A stretch of DNA of 64,000 bases from Pseudonocardia petroleophila. GTDB lineage: Bacteria > Actinomycetota > Actinomycetes > Mycobacteriales > Pseudonocardiaceae. A program made the translations under genes and the position numbers. A model generated the notes under the pieces. That model saw only the letters and a list, made by a program, of their open reading frames with translations. It had not been told where the DNA came from and ran no database searches. The stretch lies in contig NZ_CP060131.1 of assembly GCF_014235185.1 (NCBI RefSeq), positions 379,501 to 443,500 of the forward strand, written 5' to 3'. Within the stretch, counting starts at the first letter, position 1. Each line of letters opens with the position of its first letter. Below are positions 17,155 through 25,486 of the stretch, piece after piece.

Positions 17155-18713
17155 CAGTCCACCCCCGGCAGCGTCGCGGTGAACACCGCACCGTCCTCGT
17201 TGTGCACCGCGATCGTGCCACCCCGGCGCAGGCACACCTGCCGGGCGAGCGCGAGCCCCAGCCCGCGGCCACCGGGCTCCTCGGCCGCCTTCGTCGTGAA
17301 GCCGTGCCGGAACACCTCGTCGGCGAGCTCCGTCGCGACGCCGGGACCGGAGTCGCGGACGGTGACGCGCACGCCGTCCCCGTCGCCGTCGAGCCCGGCC
17401 TCGACCCACCCGCCCGCACCCGCGGCGTCGATCGCGTTGTCCACGAGGTTGCCCAGCACCGTCACGACGTCGGCGGAGAACGCGGCGTCGCGACGGGCGG
17501 CGGCCAGCCGGGTGCCGGCCGCCAGCCGCAGCGCGACGCCCCGCTCGGTGGCCAGGCTCGCCTTCGCCACCAGCAGGGCCGCCGCGGCCGGGTCGCCGAC
17601 CCGCTCGGTGACCTCGCGGCGCCACTGGTCGGACTCCGCCACCACGCCCGCGACGAACCGGCGTACCTCCTCGTGCTCGCCCAGCTCGGTGAGCCCGGCG
17701 ATCGTGTGCAGCCGGTTCGCGAACTCGTGGGTCTGCGCGCGCAGCGTGTCGGTGACGTGCCGGGAGGCGTCGAGGCGGTCCTGCAGGGTGGCGAGCTCGG
17801 TGCGGTCCCGCAGCGTCACGACGGCCCCCACCTCCGTCCCGTCGACGACGACCGGCATCCGGTTGAGCACGAGCACCCGCGCCCCCCGCAGCACCACCTG
17901 GTCCTCCCCCGCGCTCGCGCCGGTGAGGACGTCGCGCAGGCGGTCGTCGAGGGCGTCCAGGTGCACGTCGTCGGGCAGGTCGAGCAGCTCGCGCGCGGCG
18001 CCGTTGAGCAGCGTCACGCGGTGCGCGGCGTCCATGCCGACCACCCCCTCCTTGACGCCGAGCAGCATCGCCTCGCGCCGCTGCACCAGCTCGACGATCT
18101 CCGCGGGCTCCAGCCCGAGCGTCTGCCGGCGCACCCGGCGGGCCAGCAGCAGCGACCCCACCACCCCGACGACGAGCGCGACGCCGAGCAGCACCGCGGT
18201 CCGCCCCGGCGCGGCGGCGAGCCCGGTGAGCAGCGGCGGGGCCGCGACGCGGGCCTCCACGATCCCGACGACCGTCCCGTCGTCGGCGATGACCGGGACC
18301 TGCGCGACGACCGTGCGGCCGTCCGGGTAGCCCACCCAGGACCGGCCGGCCGCCGCGGTGCTGGCGCCCAGGTCGAACGGCCGGCCGACGTCGGCGGGGT
18401 CGGCCGCGGTGCGGACCACCGGGCCGGCGTCGGCGACGGCGATCTCGTCGGCCCCCGACAGGTTCCGCGCGGTCGTGGCGATGCCCGGCAGCGGGCCGTA
18501 CTCGCCCGCCTGCAGGCTCTGCCGCAGCGCCGCGGTGGCTGCGACGTCCTCCGCGACCGACAGCATCCGCCGCCCCTGGGTCTCCCGGAACGCCGCGTCG
18601 GACTGGGTCACCGCGAGCGCGGCGACGGCGGCGAGGAGCAGGGCGACGATCCCGAGCTGCCAGCCCAGGAACTGCCGCGCCAGCGTGCGGCGCGGGGCGG
18701 CTCGTCCGGGCAT
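17154..18713 (-). CDS. Sensor histidine kinase, CitA/DcuS family (module 2)
   Basis: A 519-residue kinase with the same architecture as module 1: a membrane helix near residues 15-37, an extracytoplasmic PDC sensor with the DPADVGRPFDLG region, a second helix (about 168-190), and a cytoplasmic PAS (GVVGMDAAHRVTLLNGAA). The phospho-acceptor His is in RAQTHEFANRLHTIAGL, followed by NLVDNAIDAAG and the G-boxes DSGPGVAT and GRGLGLALA. The ATG at 18713 gives the full signal-anchor. It lies divergent from the tripartite tricarboxylate transporter genes, suggesting citrate- or tricarboxylate-type ligands. Confidence 0.9.
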   Translation of the reverse strand: MPGRAAPRRTLARQFLGWQLGIVALLLAAVAALAVTQSDAAFRETQGRRMLSVAEDVAATAALRQSLQAGEYGPLPGIATTARNLSGADEIAVADAGPVVRTAADPADVGRPFDLGASTAAAGRSWVGYPDGRTVVAQVPVIADDGTVVGIVEARVAAPPLLTGLAAAPGRTAVLLGVALVVGVVGSLLLARRVRRQTLGLEPAEIVELVQRREAMLLGVKEGVVGMDAAHRVTLLNGAARELLDLPDDVHLDALDDRLRDVLTGASAGEDQVVLRGARVLVLNRMPVVVDGTEVGAVVTLRDRTELATLQDRLDASRHVTDTLRAQTHEFANRLHTIAGLTELGEHEEVRRFVAGVVAESDQWRREVTERVGDPAAAALLVAKASLATERGVALRLAAGTRLAAARRDAAFSADVVTVLGNLVDNAIDAAGAGGWVEAGLDGDGDGVRVTVRDSGPGVATELADEVFRHGFTTKAAEEPGGRGLGLALARQVCLRRGGTIAVHNEDGAVFTATLPGVD

Positions 18714-18741
18714 GTCCGCAGCCTGGCACGCGTGTGACCGA

Positions 18742-18759
18742 AACGACCACAACGACCGT
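18742..18759. promoter_or_regulatory. AACGA direct repeats upstream of tctC / kinase 2
   Basis: AACGACCAC (18742-18750) is followed directly by AACGACCGT (18751-18759), repeating AACGA with the same nine-base spacing as at 13636/13645. It lies between the divergent kinase and tctC starts and is a candidate operator for the module 2 regulator. Confidence 0.55.
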
Positions 18760-18842
18760 TGCGTCGCGAAGCGAGACACCGGGCGTGCGGCCCCGCACGA
18801 TGACTCACGCCACACCACCTCGACGGAGAGGACACCCGGACG

Positions 18843-19832
18843 ATGCGCTCCCGGACCGTGCTCGGAGTACTCGCGGCGATCGCCGTGGTGCTCCTGGTGC
18901 CACCCCTGATCGGCACGGCCGCGGGCGGCGGTGACGGCACCCAGCTGCGCGGGCTGCGGGTGCTCGTCCCGAACGCCCCCGGCGGCGGCTACGACATCAC
19001 CGCCCGCACCGCAGCCCGCGCGATGGAGGACTCCGGCACGTCCGGCGCGGTGGAGGTGTTCAACCTCCCCGGTGCGGGCGGCACCGTCGGCCTCGGGCGC
19101 ACCGTCAACGAGAGCGGCAACGACCGGCTCGTGATGTCGATGGGCCTCGGCGTCGTCGGCGCGGTGTTCACCAACTCCTCGCCCGCCACCCTCGCCGACG
19201 TCACGCCGATCGCGCGGCTGACGCAGGAGAGCGAGATCGTCGTCGTCGGCAAGGACTCGCCCTACACCTCGATCGACCAGCTCGTCGCGGACTGGACCGC
19301 GAACCCGGGCGCGGTGCCCGTCGGCGGCGGGTCCTCCCCCGGCGGCCCCGACCACCTCGCCCCGATGCTCATGGCGCAGGCCGTCGGGCTGGAGCCGAGC
19401 GCGGTCAACTACGTCTCCTACGACGGCGGCGGCGAGCTGCTCGCCGCGGTGCTGGGCGACAAGGTGGCGTTCGGGGTGTCCGGGCTCGGCGAGTTCGCCG
19501 AGCAGGTCGCCGCCGGTGAGCTGCGCGTCCTCGCCGTCACCTCGGCGGAGCGCGCGCCGGGTCTCGACGCGCCGACGCTGACCGAGTCCGGCGTCGACGT
19601 CGAGTTCACGAACTGGCGCGGGATCGTCGCCCCTCCCGGGCTCGACGACGCCGCGCGCACCGAGCTGATCGACGCCTTCACCGCCCTGCACGGCACGCCG
19701 GAGTGGGACGAGGCGCTGGCGACCAACGGCTGGGACGACGCGTTCCTGGTCGGCGACGACTTCGGCGCGTTCCTCGCGGCCGAGAACGACCGCGTGGCCG
19801 GCGTGCTGCGGGAGCTGGGGCTGGTGTCATGA
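18843..19832 (+). CDS. tctC: Tripartite tricarboxylate transporter substrate-binding protein TctC
   Basis: A 329-residue extracytoplasmic solute-binding protein. It has a signal peptide (MRSRTVLGVLAAIAVVLLV), then the Bug/TctC fold with LVPNAPGGGYDITARTAAR at the first binding loop, NLPGAGGTVGL, a second-lobe start with VGGGSSPGGPDHLAP, and NWRGIVAPPGL near the end. ATG 18843 has GGAGAGGA upstream. It is first of the tctCBA operon, with its stop overlapping tctB. It delivers a carboxylate, citrate in the archetype, to the TctAB membrane complex. Confidence 0.93.
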   Translation: MRSRTVLGVLAAIAVVLLVPPLIGTAAGGGDGTQLRGLRVLVPNAPGGGYDITARTAARAMEDSGTSGAVEVFNLPGAGGTVGLGRTVNESGNDRLVMSMGLGVVGAVFTNSSPATLADVTPIARLTQESEIVVVGKDSPYTSIDQLVADWTANPGAVPVGGGSSPGGPDHLAPMLMAQAVGLEPSAVNYVSYDGGGELLAAVLGDKVAFGVSGLGEFAEQVAAGELRVLAVTSAERAPGLDAPTLTESGVDVEFTNWRGIVAPPGLDDAARTELIDAFTALHGTPEWDEALATNGWDDAFLVGDDFGAFLAAENDRVAGVLRELGLVS

Positions 19833-20338
19833 CCGTGCTGACGAAGGACTGGCTCCGCGAGCGCTCCGAGCTGGGCGTCTCCGTGCTGCTCGGACTGGTC
19901 GGGCTGGTGGTCGTCGTCGACAGCGTGCTCGGCTCCGAGGCCTCCACGAGCTCCGACCCGCTCGGGCCGCACGCCGTTCCGCTGCTGGTCGGCGCGCTGC
20001 TGGTGGTCCTGGCGGTGCTGCTGGCCCGCGACGTGCTCTCCGGCGGCCACGGCGAGGCGGAGGGCGGCGAGGACGTCGACCTGACGGTGCCCGCCGACAA
20101 GCGCACCGTCCTGCTGCTGGCCGGCGTGCTCGTCGCGACCGCGGCGCTCATCCCGCTGCTGGGCTGGCCGCTGGCCGGCACGGGCCTGTTCTGGGGCGCG
20201 ACCTACGCGCTCGGCTCACGCTCGGTCCCCCGCGATCCGCTGATCGCGGCGGGGGTCTCGCTCGTCACCTGGATCGTGTTCGACGCCCTGCTCGGCGTCG
20301 ACCTGCCCGGCGGGCCGCTGATGGGGGTGTTCGGCTGA
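19829..20338 (+). CDS. tctB: Tripartite tricarboxylate transporter small membrane subunit TctB
   Basis: A 169-residue four-helix membrane protein: helices near residues 17-35, 48-67, 92-112 and 135-155, separated by a charged loop (GHGEAEGGEDVDL). The ATG overlaps the tctC stop (ATGA) and the stop overlaps the tctA start. Small TctB subunits are poorly conserved, and the call rests on size, helix pattern and its position between tctC and tctA. Confidence 0.9.
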   Translation: MTVLTKDWLRERSELGVSVLLGLVGLVVVVDSVLGSEASTSSDPLGPHAVPLLVGALLVVLAVLLARDVLSGGHGEAEGGEDVDLTVPADKRTVLLLAGVLVATAALIPLLGWPLAGTGLFWGATYALGSRSVPRDPLIAAGVSLVTWIVFDALLGVDLPGGPLMGVFG

Positions 20339-21876
20339 TGCTCGATTCCTTCGACTCCCTGATGGGCGGCTTCTCCGCCGCGCTGACGCCGGGCAACCTG
20401 CTCTTCGCCGCGATCGGCGTGCTCCTGGGCACCGCGATCGGCGTGCTCCCGGGCATCGGCCCGGCCATGGCGGTGGCGCTGCTGCTGCCCGTCACCTACG
20501 CCTTCGACCCGACCGGCGCGTTCATCCTGTTCGCCGGCATCTACTTCGGGGCCATGTTCGGCGGCTCCACGACCTCGATCCTGCTCAACACCCCCGGCGA
20601 GTCCGCGTCGGTGATCGCGGCGATCGAGGGCAACCCGATGGCGAGACAGGGCCGCGGGGCGCAGGCGCTCGCCGCGGCCGCGATCGGGCACTTCATCGGC
20701 GGGATCGTCGGGGCGATCGGCATCGTGCTGCTGGCCCCGCTCGTCGCCTCGGTGGCGGTCGACATCGGCGCCCCCGACTACTTCGCGATCATGGTGCTGG
20801 CGTTCGTCGCCGTCACCGCGGTGCTGGGCACCTCCCGGGTCCGCGGGTTCGCCGCTCTGGCGATCGGTCTGACGATCGGGCTGGTCGGGCTCGACCCGAT
20901 CTCCGGGCAGCCGCGCCTGACCTTCGGCGTGCCGCAGCTCGCCGACGGCATCGACGTCATCATCGTCGCGGTCGGGCTGTTCGCCGTCGGCGAGGCGCTG
21001 TGGGTGGCCGCGCACCTGCGACGCAAGAAGGACGAGGTCATCCCGGTCGGCCGTCCGTGGCTGTCCCGCGAGGACCTGCGGCACACCTGGAAGCCGTGGC
21101 TGCGCGGCCCGTTCATCGGGTTCACGTTCGGCTCCATCCCGGCGGGCGGCGCGGAGATGTCCACGTTCATGTCGTACGTGACCGAGCGCAAGCTCTCCCG
21201 GCGGCCCGAGCTGTTCGGGAAGGGCGCGATCGAGGGCGTCGCGGGTCCGGAGGCGGCGGCGTCCGCGTCCTCGGCCGGGACCCTGTCCACGATGCTCACG
21301 CTCGGCCTGCCGACCACCGCGATCGCGGCCGTCATGCTCGCGGCGTTCCAGCAGTTCGGCATCCAGCCGGGCCCGCTGCTGTTCGTCAACGAGCCCGACC
21401 TGGTCTGGACGCTCATCGCGAGCCTGTTCATCGGCCTGGTCCTGCTGCTGGTGCTCAACCTGCCGCTCGCGCCGGTCTGGGCGAAGCTGCTGCAGATCCC
21501 GCGGCCCTACCTCTACGCGGGCATCCTGTTCTTCGCCTGCGTCGGGGCGTACGCGGTGAGCGGCCAGCCCGTCGACCTCATCGTGCTGCTGGTGATCGGC
21601 GGCATCGGGTTCCTCATGCGCCGCTACGGCCTGCCGGTGCTGCCCGCGATCATCGGCGTGATCCTCGGCCCGGACGCGGAGCTGCAGCTGCGCCGGGCCC
21701 TGCAGATCGCCGACGGCGACTGGTCGACGCTGGTGTCGACGCCGCTGTCGATCATCGTGTACGCGGTGATCGCGGCGCTGCTCCTGCTGCCCGCGATCCG
21801 CAGGGTCCTCGCGAGCCGGCGCACCCCGCCCGCGGTGCAGGAGGCGGAGCAGGAGAAGGAGCCGACGGACCACTGA
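20338..21876 (+). CDS. tctA: Tripartite tricarboxylate transporter large membrane subunit TctA
   Basis: A 512-residue polytopic membrane protein. The two hallmark re-entrant motifs are visible: [20 protein letters not shown] near residue 37 and, in the second half, [42 protein letters not shown] near residue 70 is also characteristic. It forms the transport channel with TctB. It is the last gene of tctCBA and is followed by the palindromic repeat element at 21.9-22.1 kb. Confidence 0.95.
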   Translation: MLDSFDSLMGGFSAALTPGNLLFAAIGVLLGTAIGVLPGIGPAMAVALLLPVTYAFDPTGAFILFAGIYFGAMFGGSTTSILLNTPGESASVIAAIEGNPMARQGRGAQALAAAAIGHFIGGIVGAIGIVLLAPLVASVAVDIGAPDYFAIMVLAFVAVTAVLGTSRVRGFAALAIGLTIGLVGLDPISGQPRLTFGVPQLADGIDVIIVAVGLFAVGEALWVAAHLRRKKDEVIPVGRPWLSREDLRHTWKPWLRGPFIGFTFGSIPAGGAEMSTFMSYVTERKLSRRPELFGKGAIEGVAGPEAAASASSAGTLSTMLTLGLPTTAIAAVMLAAFQQFGIQPGPLLFVNEPDLVWTLIASLFIGLVLLLVLNLPLAPVWAKLLQIPRPYLYAGILFFACVGAYAVSGQPVDLIVLLVIGGIGFLMRRYGLPVLPAIIGVILGPDAELQLRRALQIADGDWSTLVSTPLSIIVYAVIAALLLLPAIRRVLASRRTPPAVQEAEQEKEPTDH

Positions 21877-21882
21877 CCCCCA

Positions 21883-22066
21883 CCGGCGAGTTTGCCGAAA
21901 CCCCCCGGCGAGTTCGCCGGGCACGCTCGGCGAGTTTGCCGGGCACGCTCGGCGAGTCCGCCGATCCCGTACGTGCGGGATCGGCCGACTCGGCGTACGT
22001 CGTCGGCCAACTCGCCGGGCGGGGACGGCAAACTCGCGGGGTGGGGGTGGCCAACTCGCCGGGTCA
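21883..22066. repeat. Dispersed palindromic element between convergent genes (copy 1)
   Basis: Several GGCGAG-TTYGCC-type units on the + strand (from 21885 to about 21965) are followed by an inverted repeat GATCCCG / CGGGATC (21963-21969 and 21976-21982). After this come units in the reverse sense (CCAACTCGCC, CAAACTCGCG). Bases 22003-22046 match 48351-48394 at 43 of 44 positions. It fills the gap between tctA and a convergent gene, so it may act as a two-way terminator. Confidence 0.8.
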
Positions 22067-22855
22067 GGGGGTGGTGAGGGGGGCGCGGCCCTCGCCCGGG
22101 ACCCCGGCGAAGGCCTGGGCGATCGTCAGCCACTCCGTCGCGACCGGGCCCGACACCTCCAGCGCCGTGTCGTCGCGGTGGCGGCGCTGGGTGACCAGCA
22201 GGCAGAAGTCCAGCGCCGGGCCGGTGACCCGGTCGGCGGCGTCCTCGGGTCCCCAGGTCCAGAGCTCCCCGACCGGCGCCACGAGCTCGACGCGCACCGG
22301 CACCTCCGGGACGGGGCGCTCGCGCAGCAGGTAGCTGAACGGCAGGGCGCGGACCCCGATGTGGGCGACGTGACGCAGCCGGTCGGTCGGCTCGCGCACG
22401 ACCCCGACGGTGTCGGCGACGTCCTGGCCGTGCGCCCACGTCTCCATGATCCGTGCGGTCAGCGAGGACGCCGCGCTCATCGGCGGCCCGTACCAGGGCA
22501 CCCGGAGGCCGGGGTCGAGGTCGCCGAACACGGCGATCAGCCGGGCCCGCGCCTCGTCGAACCAGGCCAGCAGCGCGGCCGGTGCGAGGTGCCGGTACCC
22601 GGCCGCGATCGCGTCCGGGTCGACGCCGGAGGCGGCCCGCTCCGCGAGGTCGGCGTGGAACGCGTCGGGATCGGTGGCCGACCGCACCGCGGCGGCGTCG
22701 AAGTGGGCGAGGTGGCTGACCTGGTCGCGGACGGCCCAGCCCGCCGCGGGCGTCGGCGCCTCCCAGCCGGCGTCGTCGAGGTCGTCGAGCAGCACCCGCA
22801 GGACGGCGCTCTCGGCGGCGAGGTCGTCGGCGAGGCGGTGCATGTCGGGGGCCAT
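22064..22855 (-). CDS. TIGR03084-like / mycothiol-dependent maleylpyruvate isomerase-type protein
   Basis: A 263-residue protein of the DinB/MDMPI superfamily. The N-terminal four-helix bundle includes WAVRDQVSHLAHFDAAAV, with the His residues that bind a divalent metal, and a third His in METWAHGQDVADTVG. A C-terminal domain follows (about 180-260). The match is to actinobacterial TIGR03084-type proteins, for which no reaction is firmly known. ATG 22855 is preferred to upstream frames. The gene ends inside the repeat element, convergent with tctA. Confidence 0.78.
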   Translation of the reverse strand: MAPDMHRLADDLAAESAVLRVLLDDLDDAGWEAPTPAAGWAVRDQVSHLAHFDAAAVRSATDPDAFHADLAERAASGVDPDAIAAGYRHLAPAALLAWFDEARARLIAVFGDLDPGLRVPWYGPPMSAASSLTARIMETWAHGQDVADTVGVVREPTDRLRHVAHIGVRALPFSYLLRERPVPEVPVRVELVAPVGELWTWGPEDAADRVTGPALDFCLLVTQRRHRDDTALEVSGPVATEWLTIAQAFAGVPGEGRAPLTTP

Positions 22856-23148
22856 GACCCGAACTCTAGGAGGGCGCGGGTCGTTCGTCGCAGCAGCCGT
22901 ACCGGCCACCGCGCACCACGACGGACGAGCGGACGCCGAGCGGGCCGCCGACGCCCTCCGTGAGCACTCCGGTGTGACGCACCACCCACCCGGGACACGC
23001 GCTCCCACCACGGGGTCCGCCCGGAACGCAGCGGCGTCGAACGACCCCCGACGCCCGTCGAACGGGTGGTGTAGAGGAGGCGAACCCTCGGCGGGGTGTG
23101 CACAGGGCGTATGGCATGGTTGCGCCGCGTCACTGTGGGAGGAGAGCC

Positions 23149-24048
23149 GTGCAGGTCGTCTCGATCATCAATCACAAGGGCGGCGTGGGCAAGACGACGC
23201 TCACCGCCAACCTCGGTGCCGGACTCGCCGCGCGAGGCAGGAAGGTCCTCTTGCTGGACCTGGACTCGCAGGCCAGCCTGACGGTCTCGTTCTTCACGCC
23301 ACCGGAGTGGGCCGAGCAGCTGCTGCCCGCCCGCACCATCAAGCACTGGTTCGACGGCCTGGACGACGGCACCGAGCTGCGCAGCCCGGCCGAGCTGGTC
23401 TCGACGCCGCGCCGGGTGCGGGAGAAGCTGGGCCGCTCGCCCGGCCGGCTCGACCTCATCGCCGCGCACCGCGACCTCTCCGACGTCGACACGACGCTGG
23501 CCGCCCAGCTGATGTCGGCCCCGGAGCGCTTCCTGGACCTGCACAGCAGGCTGCGGGAGGGGCTCGAGCACCCGGCGTTCGCCGAGTACGACGTCGCGCT
23601 CATCGACTGCGCGCCGAACTTCGGGCTCATCGCCCGCAACGCCGTGGCCGCGAGCGACCTGCTGCTCATCCCCACCAAGCCGGACTACCTGTCGACCAAC
23701 GGCATCGACTCGCTCGGGCTGAAGATCCGCGAGTTCGTCGACGAGTACAACGCGCGCGCCGTCGACCCGATCACCCGCCCGCCGGCGTCGGTCGTGTTCA
23801 CGATGGTGCAGCTGCACGACGACCGGCCGATCGAGGCGCAGCGCGCGGTGATGAGCCGGATCGAGGCCGGGGGCGTCGCGCCGCTGACCACGACGATCCG
23901 CGACAGCAAGGCCGTCTACGGCCCGGCGCCGGAGTACGGCGTCCCGGTCATCCTCGGCGGCACCGGCCGCGCGCTGACCCGCGAGCTGCGCGAGCTCGTC
24001 TCCGAGGTCGCGGCCCAGATCGACGGCACCGAGGGGATGGCCGCGTGA
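23149..24048 (+). CDS. Orphan ParA-family ATPase
   Basis: A 299-residue deviant-Walker ATPase: Walker A HKGGVGKTTLTANLGAG at about residues 9-25, the Walker A' strand LLLDLDSQASLTVSFF, and the Walker B region ALIDCAPNFGLIARNAV. GTG 23149 follows GGGAGGAG and is preferred to the longer frame from 23098. Such proteins position DNA, plasmids or large complexes. No parB or parS site is visible. Instead a 126-residue protein is translationally coupled downstream (GTGA overlap). It is not the chromosomal parA of the replication origin, judging by the neighbours. Confidence 0.88.
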   Translation: MQVVSIINHKGGVGKTTLTANLGAGLAARGRKVLLLDLDSQASLTVSFFTPPEWAEQLLPARTIKHWFDGLDDGTELRSPAELVSTPRRVREKLGRSPGRLDLIAAHRDLSDVDTTLAAQLMSAPERFLDLHSRLREGLEHPAFAEYDVALIDCAPNFGLIARNAVAASDLLLIPTKPDYLSTNGIDSLGLKIREFVDEYNARAVDPITRPPASVVFTMVQLHDDRPIEAQRAVMSRIEAGGVAPLTTTIRDSKAVYGPAPEYGVPVILGGTGRALTRELRELVSEVAAQIDGTEGMAA

Positions 24049-24425
24049 GCGACCTCGCGAGCCTGGCGATCGCCCGGGCGCTCAACGACCTGTCCCCCGA
24101 CCAGCTGCGCGACCTCGCCGAGGGCCGCGGCCGGCTGGTGTACGCACCGTGCGCGGCGCCGACCCGCCCGCGCCGCCCCGCACCCGTCGTCGACGTGCGG
24201 GGCGACGTCGAGGCGATCCGCGGGATGCACTCGCGCACCGAGATCACCGAGCACCTCGCCGACCGGCGCTTCACGGTGCCGGTGCTGCGCGAGCTGGCCC
24301 GCGCGCTCGGCCCGACCGTGCCCACCACCGGGCGCAACCGGGCCGAGCTGGTGCACGGCATCGTCGAGGGCACGGTCGGGTTCCGCGCCCGTTCCGCCGC
24401 CCTGTCCGGCGGGGCCTGGAGCTAG
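24045..24425 (+). CDS. Small partner protein of the orphan ParA, unknown family
   Basis: A 126-residue protein starting at GTG 24045, overlapping the ParA stop. It has an N-terminal helix with LNDLSPDQLRDLAEGRG, a basic proline-rich linker, and a C-terminal helical part (about 65-115: TEITEHLADRRFTVPVLREL, then GRNRAELVHGIVEGTVG) that resembles SAP/Rho-N-like nucleic-acid-binding helices. The coupling suggests it is the cargo adaptor or DNA-binding partner of the ATPase. I cannot name a family. Confidence 0.65.
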   Translation: MSDLASLAIARALNDLSPDQLRDLAEGRGRLVYAPCAAPTRPRRPAPVVDVRGDVEAIRGMHSRTEITEHLADRRFTVPVLRELARALGPTVPTTGRNRAELVHGIVEGTVGFRARSAALSGGAWS

Positions 24426-25216
24426 GGCAGCTTCTCCCCGGCCTCCACCGCCACCGGCAGCACGTTGCCGGCGGGCGGCAGCGGGCAGGTGGCGAAGTCG
24501 GTGAACGCGCAGGGCAGGTTGACCAGCCGGTTCAGGTCGATGCGCACGCGCCCGTCGACGGGGTCGGGCACCTGCACCGAGCGCCCGCCCGGGTAGGTCG
24601 AGACGCCGTTGGTGGCGTCGCGGAAGTGCAGCGTGAGCCCACCCTCCTTGCCCGGCATCGCGACGAGGGAGCGCTCCTCCCCGTCGAGCACGAACCGGAC
24701 GACGCCGACGGCGGTCAGGTGGTGCTGCAACCCGTCCACCACCGCGTCGACGGTGATCGGCTCGGGCTCCTCGTAGGCCTCGAACGTGCCGTCGAGGACC
24801 CAGCGCCCGTCGACGTCGAAGGCCGGGACGCCGGTGAACCCGGTGCGCGTCGGGGCCTGCGGGTCGCGCACCCGCAGCGCGTGCTCGTCGGTGCGCCGCG
24901 CGATCTCCACGACGCGGTCGCCGACCTCGACCAGCGAGCCGGGCAGGCCGTTCACCGGGTGCAGGGTCACGGTGCCGTCGACGGGGCGCAGGCCCTGCAC
25001 GCCGCGGACGGCCAGCCCGTCCGCGGACGTCGCGGTGATCACGACGCCGTCCGGGGTGGCGCTCCACAGCCCGGGGAGGCCGTCGATCGTCGCGGGGTCG
25101 GGGGTGAGCCAGTGCAGCGCGGTGAGGCTGAGCCAGCCGTGCGGTGTGCGGAGCTGCTCCTCGCGGTCGGCGTGCCAGGCGTCCCACGCGGTCTGCAGGT
25201 CGAGGGTTGCGGTCAT
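24422..25216 (-). CDS. DUF1684 family protein
   Basis: A 264-residue protein with family hallmarks HGWLSLTALHWL near residue 26, FRDATNGVSTYPGGRS and a conserved C-terminal DLNRLVNLPCAFTDFATCPLPP segment. DUF1684 proteins are of unknown function. ATG 25216 is the natural start. Its stop shares the palindrome CTAG (24422-24425) with the convergent partner gene, so one tetranucleotide gives TAG on both strands. Confidence 0.85.
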   Translation of the reverse strand: MTATLDLQTAWDAWHADREEQLRTPHGWLSLTALHWLTPDPATIDGLPGLWSATPDGVVITATSADGLAVRGVQGLRPVDGTVTLHPVNGLPGSLVEVGDRVVEIARRTDEHALRVRDPQAPTRTGFTGVPAFDVDGRWVLDGTFEAYEEPEPITVDAVVDGLQHHLTAVGVVRFVLDGEERSLVAMPGKEGGLTLHFRDATNGVSTYPGGRSVQVPDPVDGRVRIDLNRLVNLPCAFTDFATCPLPPAGNVLPVAVEAGEKLP

Positions 25217-25288
25217 GGTCGGTGCAACGCCGTCACGGGCCCGTTCATGCCGGGCCCGCGGCAGGGATGTGGCCGACACCGCTCGGGG

Positions 25289-25317
25289 TTGACACCATCG
25301 CGTCCACCACGCAGGGT
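25289..25317 (+). promoter_or_regulatory. Promoter of the organosulfur leader/sfnG transcript
   Basis: A consensus -35 hexamer TTGACA (25289-25294) is followed after 17 bases by CAGGGT (25312-25317), a weak -10 match. The leader-peptide ATG (25324) is seven bases beyond the -10, the same geometry as at the SOS-controlled HNH gene, predicting a leaderless uORF. Confidence 0.5.
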
Positions 25318-25323
25318 GAATTC

Positions 25324-25395
25324 ATGTTCGCGCGCGAGCTCTGTTGTCGACGGGCCGTCGACAACCTCCGCGTCGCCTCGTCCGTCTGTATCTGA
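25324..25395 (+). CDS. Cysteine-containing leader peptide upstream of sfnG (uORF 1)
   Basis: A 23-residue open frame, too short for ordinary gene calling: MFARELCCRRAVDNLR, then VASSVCI and TGA. Adjacent cysteines lie at 7-8 and a third at 22. The RRxVDxxRVASxxC pattern resembles the short actinobacterial leader peptides found upstream of sulfur-metabolism genes. The Cys-Cys codons lie inside the left arm of a perfect 23-bp palindrome, so ribosome position would decide whether the hairpin forms. It probably senses cysteine supply for sfnG, 91 bases downstream. Confidence 0.75.
   Translation: MFARELCCRRAVDNLRVASSVCI
25343..25365 (+). promoter_or_regulatory. Hairpin overlapping the Cys codons of leader peptide 1
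   Basis: An 11-bp perfect inverted repeat around one central base (arms 25343-25353 and 25355-25365, GTTGTCGACGG and its complement). It includes the TGT TGT cysteine codons. This is the layout of a ribosome-mediated attenuator. Confidence 0.7.
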
Positions 25396-25486
25396 CGGCA
25401 CGTCTCTGCAGCTCAGCGCCTCGCGCCGAGCACCTCCAGATGTTTGTCCGATCATTTCCCACCCGTATCCCAGAAATGGCTCCCAC

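Noticed and set aside
22410..23148. Long + strand frames upstream of ParA and extended ParA starts
   Set aside because: The frame crosses the divergent gene and intergenic DNA. The ParA domain starts at the GTG with a good RBS at 23149.
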